Positions 44,476 to 56,457 of a stretch of 64,000 nt of DNA are shown here, one piece after another. A model generated the notes under the pieces. That model made no database searches, had not been told where the DNA came from, and was given only the letters and a program-made list of their open reading frames with translations. The position numbers and the translations under genes were made by a program. Source of the stretch: Mucor mucedo (taxonomy: Eukaryota > Mucoromycota > Mucoromycetes > Mucorales > Mucoraceae); the NCBI RefSeq assembly GCF_025094135.1, contig NW_026252307.1, positions 186,001 through 250,000 on the forward strand, in the 5' to 3' direction. The number at the start of each line of letters is the position of its first letter. Position 1 is the first letter of the stretch.

Positions 44476-46635
44476 TTATGATCCATCAGGCTTTTGTATC
44501 GAGTGATCCTTATTCACGACAGGTGACTCATCAACAAAATCAGGAATTTGGGGTTTTAAAGGCGGATTGTTAGCAACATTTGGTTTTTCTTGCGGAATCG
44601 AAGAAAATTCTTCAGCTGGTTTGACAGTAGGCGTATCAGCATAATTTAAATCAATCGCGTCCCAATCAACCTCCATAGTCTCCATTTGCTTTTTGGCCTT
44701 ATTTCTTTTACGGATCCACAACACGAGAGCTGCAATTGCAATTAAACCCTAATAATAAAAGACGTTTTTTAAAAATACGATAAAAATACAATGGAATGGT
44801 AGCAATACTTACTGCAGCGGTACATCCAACAGAAATGCCGATGGTTGCACCAGAGCTCAATTTTGGCTTTGGTGTATCTGGGGTTTCAGTAGAATTTGTG
44901 TTGGAGGGTTTAACAGGGTTCGAATCCGTTGAGTTACTGACAATATCTGGTGGTATAATATATTTATCCAATAAGGTAATACGTGCAGGATCGGTAACAT
45001 TAAGCATGATGGGTACCAATGTTGCATTTTTAGTGTCGTCTCTTCCAAAAACAATAAAAACCGTGTCGTTGTTTATAGTAAGCGCTACACAGTGTTATTT
45101 ATCTTAGCATGTCGATTATCAATTAATCATTAGAATATTTACCAGAATGTTCTGTCCTCAATAGCAGAACTCCAGGTTCGGCTTGTAAATCATGTTTTGT
45201 CCACTGAAACGTATCCAGATCTAACGTAAAGCAGTAATCCGAAACAGCTATTTTAAACTAATTATTAATATCAGTGTATATATTTAGACTTAATAATAAC
45301 CTATACCTGCTGTTGTACCAGCACCCTGACCTCCATAGAGAAGAACATGTCGTTGACTAGGATTGACTGTAATAATTTTTTAATGCAAAAAGTCATTATT
45401 CTACGTACATGCATGTGTAGTACATGAATAAAAAAGAAAAAGGGCTTACGCAATGTTACAGAATGACCGGATCTTGGCGTCGGTGGTGTTCCTTGCAAAA
45501 GCTGTTGACCCCACTGGCTATTTTGCATATCGAAGGTCATGACATTCTGGAGGTCATAAAATTTTTCATCAAATGTTGTTGTGTTCAGATAAGCACCTCC
45601 AAAAAATAAAATGATGTTGGTTTTGGGATCAAAAATGGGTTGTTGATAACTTGTGAATCCATCTGGCAAGTTTTTTTGGTTGGGAAAAGATGACCAAGGC
45701 TAATAACAATAATGTTTAAGAGGGATCTTCAGTTACAAACTTTTTAATGTCCTGTCATTATATCTGACATATTACCTGTTCTGGTCGGTTGATATCCAAA
45801 AATGTAAGATTGGAATAACCGATAAACTGAAAACTTGCTCCTGGAAAACCCATGTCTGGAATAGTAACTCCCTTATAAACATACGGTATGGTGTGATTGT
45901 TATTGCCGAGCCTAAAAAGAGTGTAATTCAATACTCTGTGCATCACAAAATAAATCAAACAACGTTACGCTTCAGTGCCACCAAAAAACCCAACTCCGTA
46001 TCCAGGGACGTATACAGAGGCAGCGTAATAGCTATGATAAAATAGAAAGATCAATGTTTTGCCCTTTTTTTAAAAAAAAATTCCTTTTGTGTACGTGGCT
46101 TACATCTGTCTACTTCCATATGGATATTCTACATAATTTTCGGAACGGTTCCATGATCTAGTCTCGCCGTTAAAGATAAGAGTTTGATCCTTTAAGGCAA
46201 CATCTGTGGAACTAAAGCCCCCGCTAATTAACATAGATTTTCCGTCAGGATATTGCATGGTTTGAGTGTTTCTTCTCGATTCTAATGTAACTGTTGTTGT
46301 ATCGGTTACGATCATCTCCCATTGGCTGGTTAATTCCTTGGATGTGCTTCCATTATAATTAGCGATATCAAGTACGTTCATCGTGGCCTCAGTGGTAAGA
46401 ACATCGATAGTTGACAGCCCTCCCAAGCAATAGATTTTTTTGGCTAAATAACCGCATGCTTTTGATATGCAATGGTGTGCATTTTTTGTTTTTTTTTAAA
46501 ATAAATGTTTTATTTTTTTTCAAAACGAAATTACTACTTACATGCAGCATATTTAGGAACAACAGCTTGGGATGACGTATATTTAACAGCCGTTGTCAAG
46601 AAAAATATTGAAACGACTGCAAGATTAAACTTCAT
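44476..46635 (-). CDS. Membrane Kelch-propeller protein, cluster copy 4
   Basis: Exons 46542-46635, 46104-46458, 45969-46031, 45776-45911, 45450-45699, 45307-45366, 45143-45247, 44813-45084, 44476-44748 (535 aa). It is closest to copy 3 in the ectodomain but keeps the tail motif METMEVDWDAIDLNYADTP. The stalk between propeller and membrane is lengthened by a Thr/Pro/Asn-rich insertion (exon 8 is 272 nt against 248 in copy 3), probably O-glycosylated. The initial Kelch motif is CLGG where other copies have CFGG. Adjacent tandem position and similarity to copy 3 point to local duplication followed by tail change in one of the pair. Confidence 0.87.
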
Positions 46636-46689
46636 ACTTTTTTTGGGGTAGAAAGGAAACAGGCGATCGTAATATCTTTTTTCCTCAAG

Positions 46690-46726
46690 TATTTATAGTA
46701 AAGTGAAAAGAGTACAAGTGTAACAT
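46690..46726 (-). promoter_or_regulatory. Kelch-family promoter module, copy 4
   Basis: ATGTTACACT (rc of 46717-46726) and TATAAATA (46690-46697) are 19 nt apart, with CTTTACTATAAATA at the TATA side. The ATG is 54 nt downstream. Confidence 0.65.
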
Positions 46727-48840
46727 ATGTATTACCAGTCCTTTTATAGATGAAAACTTTATATTTTATTATAGTTTTCTATAGTTTGCTGGCTATTTAT
46801 CTATTTAATAATATCTGAAAGTAGAGATCTTATACATACGTATTGTGTTACTCGAATACAGGTATATCATCTGAGAATTACACATCAAGTTAAACTTAGT
46901 GTCTACATATCTCTTTCTGTTACCTCTCACATTCATGTTGCACACGTCTTGAAACGCATTTTGTTCCCGGAGCATGTTAAAATAATGTAGAAATCCACTT
47001 CACGTTTTTGTCAATGAGCATAAAAATAAGTTTAACGTTATGCTTAATAAATATGTCATACATTATTAATCAATACTCAATTGAGAAAATGCTTTTGTTT
47101 AAATGACTTTGGGCACCTGTAAAATGGTAAATGTTTTTGTACCATGTTACATCATCTCATGATTAATTTTTTTAAGTGTGCAGATTCTCATAGTTTAATC
47201 TTGTTAACTCTTTTATTTTACGCCGTCTTCATTCAATATGACTGATTATAAATTTCTGCGTATTTGATAGCCTGTCTATAACTACCTTATTTCTGGCGAG
47301 AGGTGATTCCTTTTCAAGTATACCCACCGATGTTTGCAGCTACTTATACTTGATATGCGGGCAATTATTTTGTATTTAAAAGAAATGCTATATGTTAATA
47401 ATTTTAATATGGAGGCTCTGCTTCATTCAGTCTTATGTAGAACAGCTTTTGATCAGATATATACAAATTTGACTTTTAGTTTAGTAAACGAGGAAAACAG
47501 ATACATCATATAGAAGTGGTATACAATTATTAGCCCAACACTATATGATATGCAATGCCAAAGAGGGAGGAAGCTAAGAGTTGTTTCTATTGGCTCTATG
47601 TTCAATGTTGCCATCTTCATTATGTTGGCTATAAAAAGGAGCAGTTTTTTTCTCTATTTTCTTTCTTTAATCATTGTGCCGTATGATTGTTTATTGAGAA
47701 ATATGTAAAACGAAAATGTAAATTCAATTTCAGAACCGAAGGATCAGGCTATCTTCCACATTCTTTATTCGGTTGCTTTATTATCCATAATCCAAAAAGC
47801 TTGGGGTGACTTCTTTGTGTATTTTTTTCTTTGTTTTCCCAGTTGTATAAAAACCGTTAATTTCTCTCCTATGCGGGTCATTTTTTTTTTTTCAATTTAC
47901 AGCACACTTTTTTCTTAAATTAATCACTTTTCAATTAAACAAGTCTTAAGTGAAATATTTTAGCACATATTAGTGCGAAGAAAACATTTGTATCTAACTA
48001 ATGTTTGAAATATAAGAAAAAAATTGTAGCATTAAATCGGAAATGATCTTAGACAGAACGCTATCTAGCTGGCATTTTGAAAGAATGAACGACCTTTGAT
48101 ATGGAATGATTGTGCATTGGCTGCTGTAATAAGAGAAAGGAGATGAAATAATACCCTAGATAAATTCGCATTGACTCTTTCAAGGAGATGTAAAAACAGA
48201 AAGTATCTGAATCGTCATGTTGTGATGCCAAAGAAAAAGGGGGGTACGAAACACAACAGGAACTGCGTTATGTGTTGGAGGAAGGCGTGTATACCGTTTT
48301 ATAAACGAAAAACTTCTATTATGCCTATTCCACCTATCAGGAAGCATCATTGCGTTTCAGTTTCAATAAAGTAGTTAATAAAAATACAGTTGTAATTTGT
48401 TTGCCCGTTTGATTAAGGTGGTTTAAGCATCGTATTCTTAAAAATATATGGCGTTTCTGACAAAGCATAATTTAATTTCTTATTAAACAGTGTGCTATTT
48501 ATTGCCTTTGATGTGCTATAATAGCGGCAAACAAACAGGAGTTTCTAAATTAGTTAAACTTGGTCGCTTCTGATTCATTAGACCAAATGAAAGAATCGAG
48601 GGCTATCGACATGTAGAAACTTGAATCACGCTCTCTAACCTGCCATAAGTGTACCAATTAGAGAATCAATTTAATTCTCGAAATAAATTTTAATTATCTG
48701 ACGTATTGGGATCATGTTATTTTGCGTCCCTCAATTAATGGAATATTTTATATGTATGTCGCGAATAAACTAACTTTTATTAATAGTCTATCCAACGATC
48801 TGAAGATTGTTTAACATAGCTGGTTTTTTATACATTGGTC
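46727..48840. other. Intergenic region between Kelch copies 4 and 5, with a possible transposase fragment
   Basis: About 2.1 kb, AT-rich. The only coding-like piece is on the plus strand at roughly 48095-48370: a basic stretch followed by HVVMPKKK and a Cys-x2-Cys segment (NCVMCWRK). That resembles the cysteine-rich C-terminus of piggyBac-type transposases, but the match is weak and the frame is broken upstream. Confidence 0.35.
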
Positions 48841-51056
48841 TCAGTTCACACGACTTGCCTTGTAATTATCAGGAACGTCTGGGCGCTGTACCTTTGTCTC
48901 ACTCTGTGTTCTTAAGGCACTTGAGGAATCTGGTGTTTGTGTAGTTTCATTTTCGGATATACCATCTGGTAGCTGAGAGGAGTATCTGAAATGACCTTCG
49001 GGATAGTGTGTAGGAGGTGCTTCCGCGTATTTGTTTTCTAACTCATCCCAGTTAACCTCCATAAGAGAGTCCTCTTTTAACTTTTCTTTTTCTCTTTCCT
49101 TTTCAACTCTTTTCTTGTTCTTTTTCTTTATGATACAAAAAATTATGGTAGCAATAGCTATCAAACCCTTGAATAAGAAAATAGGAAATAATTAAAATCC
49201 GACGACTTTAACACCTCATGCTCCTTAATACTTACTGCAACAGAGATACCAACAGCGATGCCAATTATAGCACCAGAGGTCAACCCTTTTTTTGAAGCAT
49301 CAGCGAGGTATGTTGTACTGTTAGAATTTGGGGTTGTTTCAGAAGTGGGTTGAGATGTTGTATTTGCTGGTACAACAGAAGCGGGATCAATAAATGTATC
49401 AAATAAAGTGATGTTTAAAGGATCTGTAACGTTCAGTATGAATAGTTTTTCGGCCAACTTAATTTCGGTTTCTACACCATACACTATAAACAACATGTTG
49501 TCGGTTATAGTAACAGCTTTTGTTTTTTTTTAAAAAAAAACAGTTAAATACAGAATACATATAAGTCATGCGTGCTTTATCGATTGTCTGTACTTTGTAC
49601 CTGAATGCTTGGTTCTGGCCAAAACCACACCAGTTGATGCTGGAATTGTCTGCTGGGTCCATTGATAAGTGTCAAGATCTAAAACATAGCAGTAATCGGA
49701 TAAAGCTAATATGCGGTTTTTTAGAGCCGTTAGTTGATTTATGATCGTCATCAAGTGAGATATTGATATGCTAATTACGTCTCTTTGAGTCCTCATTTTG
49801 TCCACCGTATATGAGAACATGTCTTTTATCTGGGCCCACTGAATTGATAAAACAGGTTAACATTCTACTTTTAAAATCAAAAGTGTGTGGCTCTACAAAA
49901 ACAAATAGGTACTCACCCACATTGGCCGAGTGTCCATATCGTGGAGATGGTCCTTGTCCGTTTAAGTTTTGTACCCCCCAGTTTTTGGTCGTAAAATTGA
50001 ATGTAATTGCTGTATCAAAAGTAAATAGACTTTGCAAAGTATTTGTAGCGTCAGGATGTGAGCCGCCAAAGAAAAAGACAGCGTTGTTTTTAGCATCAAA
50101 TATTGCTGCTTGACGGTTAGGGAAAATGTTGGGTACGTTATTTCCTGAAATACTAGGTCTCCAAGGCTAATCTTAATAGTAATTAATATTTCAATGTTGC
50201 TTATATTATATCAATTTTGGTTTTCTTTTTACATTTCCTGTGTTTCTAATGTCCAACGCTTCTAGCTTTGTGTATCCAATGAACCGTTGTTGCAGACCAT
50301 CGTCTATATAGTTTGTTGCATTTATGCCAGGATAAGTAAAATTATTATTGTAATTCCTGTTCATATCAAATTTAGTTGTCTTTTGATAAATCAATAATTA
50401 TAGTTTAAAAACTCACACTTCTAGGCCTCCATAAAGCACAAAACCGTATTCGGGAACATACACTGAAGCCGCATTTGAGCTGAGAAATGGGATTTTAATG
50501 TCAGTTTTTTTTTTTGTGGACAATAGCAGATAGAAAAACAGTACTCACATTTGCCTATTGCCAAAAGAGGAATCTTCAAAATTTGGATAAAAGTCCCAAG
50601 ACAGAGTCTCACCATTGAAGGATAAAGTCTGAGGTATGCCAGATGCGTTTCCTGAAATGTCGCCACCGACTATCAACAAGGTTTTTCCATCCGGAAGTTG
50701 CGTAGACTGAGGATTACTTCTGGGAAGTATATTTTGATTTTCTGTATTTGTGTAGAGTCTCACCCACTTTGTAGCTAACTCATCGGTGGTCTTCCCGCTG
50801 TACATTGTAAGATCAAGGATAGACATTGCGTCTGACGGAATACCTGTTGAGATCTTTACAGCACCCCCAAAACAAAATATTTTTTTTACCAAGTAACCAC
50901 ATGCTAGTGAAGCATTATATGTGAATACCTTGGCTTTTATAAAAAAAGAAATAAATTCTTACATGCACTAAATCTAGCGTCAGAAGCTACCTGTGCTATT
51001 ACAGAGTTGGTGGTAGCTAATAATAAAAGCCAAAATTTTATATTGAGTCGCTTCAT
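48841..51056 (-). CDS. Membrane Kelch-propeller protein, cluster copy 5
   Basis: Exons 50963-51056, 50549-50903, 50417-50479, 50233-50356, 49917-50166, 49779-49838, 49601-49705, 49236-49516, 48841-49167 (552 aa). The ectodomain resembles copies 1 and 2 (KKIFCFGG, LPDGKTLLIVGGDISG, VLIYGGQNEDS). Its stalk is the longest (exon 8, 281 nt), rich in Thr/Ser/Pro. After the membrane helix (GLIAIATIIFCII) comes an unusually long Lys/Arg/Glu run, then LMEVNWDELENKYAEAP and HFRYSSQLPDG. The acceptor at 50357 was chosen because the nearer AG puts a TGA in frame. Confidence 0.88.
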
Positions 51057-51119
51057 ATGCAACAAAAATGTAGATAATTTTTAAGAATGGCGCTTTCGAT
51101 GTCTTTTTTTTTTTCATAG

Positions 51120-51155
51120 TATTTATAGTAAAATGGCAAAGCCAATGTGTCACAT
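51120..51155 (-). promoter_or_regulatory. Kelch-family promoter module, copy 5
   Basis: ATGTGACACA (rc of 51146-51155) is 18 nt upstream of TATAAATA (51120-51127), with ATTTTACTATAAATA across the TATA box. The ATG is 63 nt downstream, the longest of the six. Confidence 0.65.
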
Positions 51156-52628
51156 GTAATCTAAGTTGTGAGACTTGTATATAAGAATGGAAAAGTGTAT
51201 TCCACAAGTGAATTTACTTCATCTGTTGTATATTTCATTCTTAATTGTTATAAATTTGCCACATGCACTCACAGAATGTCGTTTTAAAGAAAATGGGGTT
51301 TCTATGTTCATTTAAAACATGTCAAAAAAATGAGAAAAAAAGGGGGATACTATAACAGCCATAAAATAGTGACACAATTGTCACAATAAAGTTGTACAAC
51401 AAAAATTTAGTCCACATATTATACTAAAAACAGCAAAATGCTTTACGTTTTTGGATTTATTTAAGGGAGATCATTGCCAAAGATTTGCACATTACCCGAG
51501 AAGCTATTCACAGTTTTACCTTGTCTAATTGCGCTATGTATAGGCATATTAAAACCAGAAAAAAAATCACAATTTTACCTTCATCAACGTTTTAATTACT
51601 AGGACATTTTACCCAAAATCCATGTAATTGAACTTCTCCGCTCTTTTCATAATCATTTATCCACTGAAAAATCGGCGTAGTATTTATGCGTCAGACAAAA
51701 TCCATACAATAGGAGGAAGAACAACCCAATCATTGAGATTTTCTATAGACACTCGTCTTCATACTGATTAACACGAAGTGATTCAGGATATATCACAAAT
51801 AACAAAAAAAAAAGTTTAATGCCTACATTGCGAATACGAGGGGTCATTTTATTTAAAGATGTTTTATATTTTTGGAAGCCTCTTGTCAATTCAATCGTAC
51901 AAGTTGCGGCCAGCTCGAGATGATATATCTCAATGGCATTTTACTACTAAACATTGAATTCTCTTTGGGCGGAACTGAACGACTTTCGGTAACTGACTAG
52001 CAAAGTGCCTTTATAGCCAAAAGACGATAACAGAAATGTGATATATTGGTAAATCAAGTGTCTATAACTTTAACATTTCCCAAAGCAGATGACAAGAAAT
52101 TGGAATGGGTAAAAGCTTACTTTAAAATGTTATTTATAGAAGCTTGGTCTTAGTATGATATAATCAGAAGGAGAAAAAATACATCTATTATTGATTTCAG
52201 CTACTATTGTTTAAAAGTTAAAAAATTACAGCACTGTTTTTACCGCTAAAACATCTTTGGCTGGAAAGGCAAAGCACGCTAACTCTTCAATGAGTGATTA
52301 GACATTTTCACGGAAAAAAAGAAAAAAAGAATGAGACTCCAGTTTTTAACTTTGAATCCAGACTGCTTGTTTAATCAGCGATGTAAAAATGATCCATATG
52401 CTAGTTTATCATACAGTTTACTGATTTCCACATCATCTAATATTGACAGATCATAAAACATGACGTCGCTTTCAGGGTGTTTGTGCTACACACACAAGAG
52501 AAATATTTAGAAGCGGGATATTAATTCTCTCTCCCTCCCTCTCCCATCTGTATGGAAATAGCAAGTTGAATTTTTTTTTCTTCTTTTCTTTCTTTTTTTT
52601 TTTTCTCCCAAAGAAAAATATTTACATT
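51156..52628. other. Intergenic region between Kelch copy 5 and the BAG6-like gene
   Basis: These 1.5 kb separate divergent genes. A pyrimidine-rich tract (about 52525-52615) directly precedes the BAG6-like start and is likely its core promoter. No gene or RNA is supported in the rest. Confidence 0.45.
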
Positions 52629-54163
52629 ATGGACATTATTGCATTATCGATAAAATCGCTTGAACAACAAACGAAAAGTGTGACATTACCTCGCTCTGCT
52701 TCCGTTTTAGAACTAAAGCAAAAGATTCAATTGGAATTTGACATTGATGGAACTCGACAACGTTTGATATTTCAAGGAAAAGTGCTTCGGGATGGCAAGA
52801 ATTTATCAGACTATGGTAACCCATAAAAGAACCTGTTCATGATAAACTTTGTTTAACCAAAAAAATCCACCCATAGATAATTTGGATGACGGAAAAGTGA
52901 TTCATTTGGTTGTTCGTCCTATTGGCGTAGCTCATAACCCTGAAAACGGTAAGAAAGGAATTAGATAACATATATTACGACAGTGATTGATAATGCATAT
53001 TGATAGATGAACCTTCAAGAAACTCACAACGACGTACATCTACAAGACATGAAGGATATGCTGTGATTACATTGGATGCAACCTTATCTGATCTAGAAGA
53101 TGGCAATTCTGTACGTAAAACAACAACAACAACCCCCATACACATATCACCTGTGTATAATGAGCTCATTTTTCTCTTCATTTAAAATAGCTCATGTCAA
53201 CGATTATGAACAGTCTATTACCACAAGGCGGCGATACATCACCTCGACTCGGAAGAGCTGTAAGTTGGCGTTTTTTTTTTAAACATTATTCATCCTGAAC
53301 GGTTTATTATCATAGACTGGATTATTGCATGCATTAAGAGCTGCTCGAACCGAATCTTCCAGACGACGAGCACCACCCATAGATCTTATGGAAGATGCAA
53401 GAACTTCATCCATTACACTCCCTGTGCCTGTAAAGCAAAAACAAAAACGAAATGCATGGGAAAAAAAAGGGACATTAGAATACTAAAAGAAAATCTCCTT
53501 TATAGTCTTCTGTGGAAATGCGATTATCTAGAACAATGTCTTATATCCGTGAAATCAGAACCTTGTTAAATACACCGATTGTCGAATGTAAGACTCTCTC
53601 TTTTTTTTTATATAGCTGTATGAGAGGAATTCGAACTAATTATCATCTTTATTTTAGCGGATACAACGAATCGAAGTACACGTCATGCATCCATAGGAGC
53701 TATACGAGAATCGCGCGAATTATTACGACAAGAAGAGAATCATGCGGGTCAAGTAGGACTTGTAGTAGAAGAATTAGCGGACCTGATGTACTTATTGATA
53801 CCATGGTTACGAGAAATGGGGCATTCATTACGCACGGAGGAAAATGGAAGGACAAGTAGTCAACAATTAGCTCATGTCTTGAGAACTGCACGTATTGTTC
53901 AAATATTGAGTTTAATTCATCATTTCCTGGGTTCGGTTTTAGCCACGGCAGAATTACAACCTTCACCCAGTACTACTGCTACTTCTGCAGCAGCAACAAA
54001 CGTGCCAGAGACTTGGTCACCGATTCAAAGACCTCCTCCACCTCCTCCTCCTTCTACCGGCTCGTCATCATCATCACCAGCATCGTCATCAAAGAGAAAA
54101 CAATCAGAGGATCCTTCTTCTTCGTCATCATCTCAGCAACAACAGAAAAAGACAAGGGAATAA
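52629..54163 (+). CDS. BAG6-like protein with N-terminal ubiquitin-like domain
   Basis: Seven exons (52629-52815, 52877-52948, 53007-53110, 53191-53259, 53316-53429, 53506-53587, 53658-54163) encode 377 aa. Residues 1-78 form a ubiquitin-like fold: LKQKIQLEFDIDGTRQRLIFQGKVLRD, then HLVVRP. The middle is basic and partly disordered, followed by a helical region (about 215-320) with ELADLMYLLIPWLREMG. The C-terminus is low-complexity Pro/Ser/Gln ending in a KKTRE tail. The UBL followed by a proline-rich region resembles BAG6/Scythe, which guides tail-anchored and mislocalised proteins; no BAG domain is evident. A more distant UBL adaptor is possible. Confidence 0.75.
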
Positions 54164-54238
54164 AATAACAGTTTTTTTTTTTTTTCGACAAGTATATAGT
54201 TTTTATTTTTTTTCTTTTACTTTTACAATTTAAAAAGA

Positions 54239-56303
54239 ATGTTCCGAATAATAATAAAACGAGGTTATTCTACAGAGGGTTGTCGTATTGTAGAGAGTTT
54301 ACGACGACAATATCAACAAAAAAAGACACAGCCTCTTAATTCCAAGGAAGGCCATTCTCGTTTGGGTTATACCTCACCGAATGAAATGTAATTAAACAAC
54401 AAAAAGAAAAAAAAAAAAATGGCTCTCTTATATATATGTCCTCTTCATAGTTTTATCAATAATGAGTTAAACCTGAACAAGATCAAAGTATACGGATTTG
54501 ATTATGATGTATGTTGATGGATGTCGTATCTATATATTTTTTTTTAAAAAAAAAGGACTGAAGTGTGTATTATGATAGTATACATTAGCAAGTTACACAG
54601 ATAACTTGTCTTTTACCATTTATGATTCCTTACGTGATATTATGGTCGATGTGTTTCGTTACCCAAAACATATCAAAGGTATTTCATACATGCACTAATA
54701 CCAAAATTTTATCTAAGATTTGAAACCGTGACATCGTAGACTTTTCCTTTGATCCCAATTTTGCTATCCGTGGATTACACTACGGTATCCAAAAAAAAAA
54801 AAAAAACCAAAAGACTCGCCTTGAAGAAAAAACCTTACCTTTTTTCTTTCTCTCTCTGTAAAATATAGATTTTGATCATGGATGGTTAATGAAGATTGAT
54901 AATATGGCCAATATCCAACTCAATACTGTGCATGGTACGTTCTACTTGACTATTTGATAGAATTTACTAAAAAAAAAAAAATAGTTGGACGTGAACCTAT
55001 CCATGATATCAATGCTGTTATTGATTTGCATAAAGGTCGTCATATCCCACCCGATTATCTCAGAACCAACATGTTTCAATTAAGCGACTTGTTCTCTATC
55101 CCTCAAGCCACTCTTCTAAGTGATATTGTCCAATACTTTCGTGACCACAACATGAGGTAATTTAATATATGTATATGTATATAAAAAAAAACGTGTCTTT
55201 TTTTTAAAAAAAAAAATAAGAATAGCTTTCATCCACGTTATTTGTCCGACGATATCCATCATGCAGCCACGATTTTACATACTGGCACCTATGGTATTGG
55301 TGGCACTTTACATGAAACCATCATGAAAGATATTTCGGCTTATTTGAAAAGATCCCCTCATTTAGTACGCTATTTAGAAACTCTTCGGAAGAACGGTCAA
55401 AGTACTTTTTTACTTACGAATAGTACTTTACCATTTATCGCTAAAGGGATGAGCTACCTGACATCAACCAATGATTGGATGGATCTGTTTGATGTTGTGA
55501 TTGTCAATGCACGTAAACCCGAATTTTATCGATCGTATAGACCCTTTCGAAGAGCCAGTGAACCGAATTGGGATAAAGTAGACCAGTTTATAAAAGGTGA
55601 GGTGTATCAAGGTGGAAACATGAAGGATTTTGCCAAACTCACTGGCTGGTCTGGGTAAGAATTTTTTAACATTAGAATTTTTTTTTTTTGGTACTTGATA
55701 ACTAAAAACTATACTTGTTGGGAAACGGGAGTAGACAAAAAGTATTGTATTTTGGTGACCATGTGTTTTCCGATTTAGCAGACGCGTCTATTCAACATGG
55801 ATGGCATACGGGTGCGATTATCCATGAACTTGCGAAAGAAATTGAGATTCGAAACGAGCCTGCTTACCGCAACGCGTTGTCATGGTTGCTGCATTTAGAG
55901 AATTTATTAAATCAAGCCCAGTCGTGGCAAAAGAAGGAAGGCTATCGCGTTCAAGAATTAGATGGGTTGATTGCCGAATGGCGAAAAGAAAGACGCGAGA
56001 CCCGATTAAGGTTAAAACGCGCGTTTAATCATTCCTTTGGTAGCGTATTTAGAACATATCAAAATCCTTCATTCTTTGCCAATAAGATTCGAAAATTTGC
56101 TGATATCTATATGGCGAATGTGACGAATTTAGAGTCAATTTCTCAAGATTATGTCTTTTATCCTAACCGAACCTATCTTCCACAGTAAGCATATTCTTTT
56201 TTATTTTTTAGAGAAACAAGGGGACTGACAATTCATTGTTATTATTAGTGAGCAACTGGTAGAGACTTTGATCGATTCGGGTAAAATTAGCGAGTATTTA
56301 TAA
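54239..56303 (+). CDS. NT5DC-type HAD-superfamily 5'-nucleotidase domain protein
   Basis: Nine exons: 54239-54387, 54451-54508, 54579-54678, 54740-54784, 54869-54934, 54985-55156, 55226-55654, 55732-56184, 56249-56303 (508 aa, near the 520-550 of animal NT5DC2/3). HAD motif I is GFDYDYTLA (Asp67 and Asp69), motif II lies in FLLTNST, and motif III/IV in VLYFGDHVFSDL. The RGLHYDFDHGWLMKID strand pattern is typical of the family. The N-terminus is basic (MFRIIIKRGYST), consistent with a mitochondrial presequence as in NT5DC2/3. Family members are related to the IMP/GMP 5'-nucleotidase NT5C2, but their substrates are poorly known. Confidence 0.9.
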
Positions 56304-56457
56304 ACACGACACGTCTCAAATTAAAAAAATGGAACGACGCGTACCAATGATCCCAAAGTCACGTTTAAAACAATTAATTTTTTTTTTGTCCTTTTTCATT
56401 CTTTGCTTTCCAACCCCCCTTTTTTTCTTTTTTTTTATCTGTATAACAATAAAAATA

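Noticed and set aside
44925..44940. tRNA B-box-like GGGTTCGAATCC
   Set aside because: It lies within exon 8 of Kelch copy 4 and no cloverleaf can be formed around it. No tRNA was recognised elsewhere in the window.
50360..50380. Earlier splice acceptor for exon 4 of Kelch copy 5
   Set aside because: Using that AG puts a TGA in frame a few codons later; the acceptor at 50357 keeps the family reading frame.
31192..51056. Galactose oxidase assignment for the Kelch cluster proteins
   Set aside because: Galactose oxidases share the Kelch fold but need a Cys-Tyr copper site and a longer secreted chain; these proteins have a transmembrane helix and no recognisable copper ligands.
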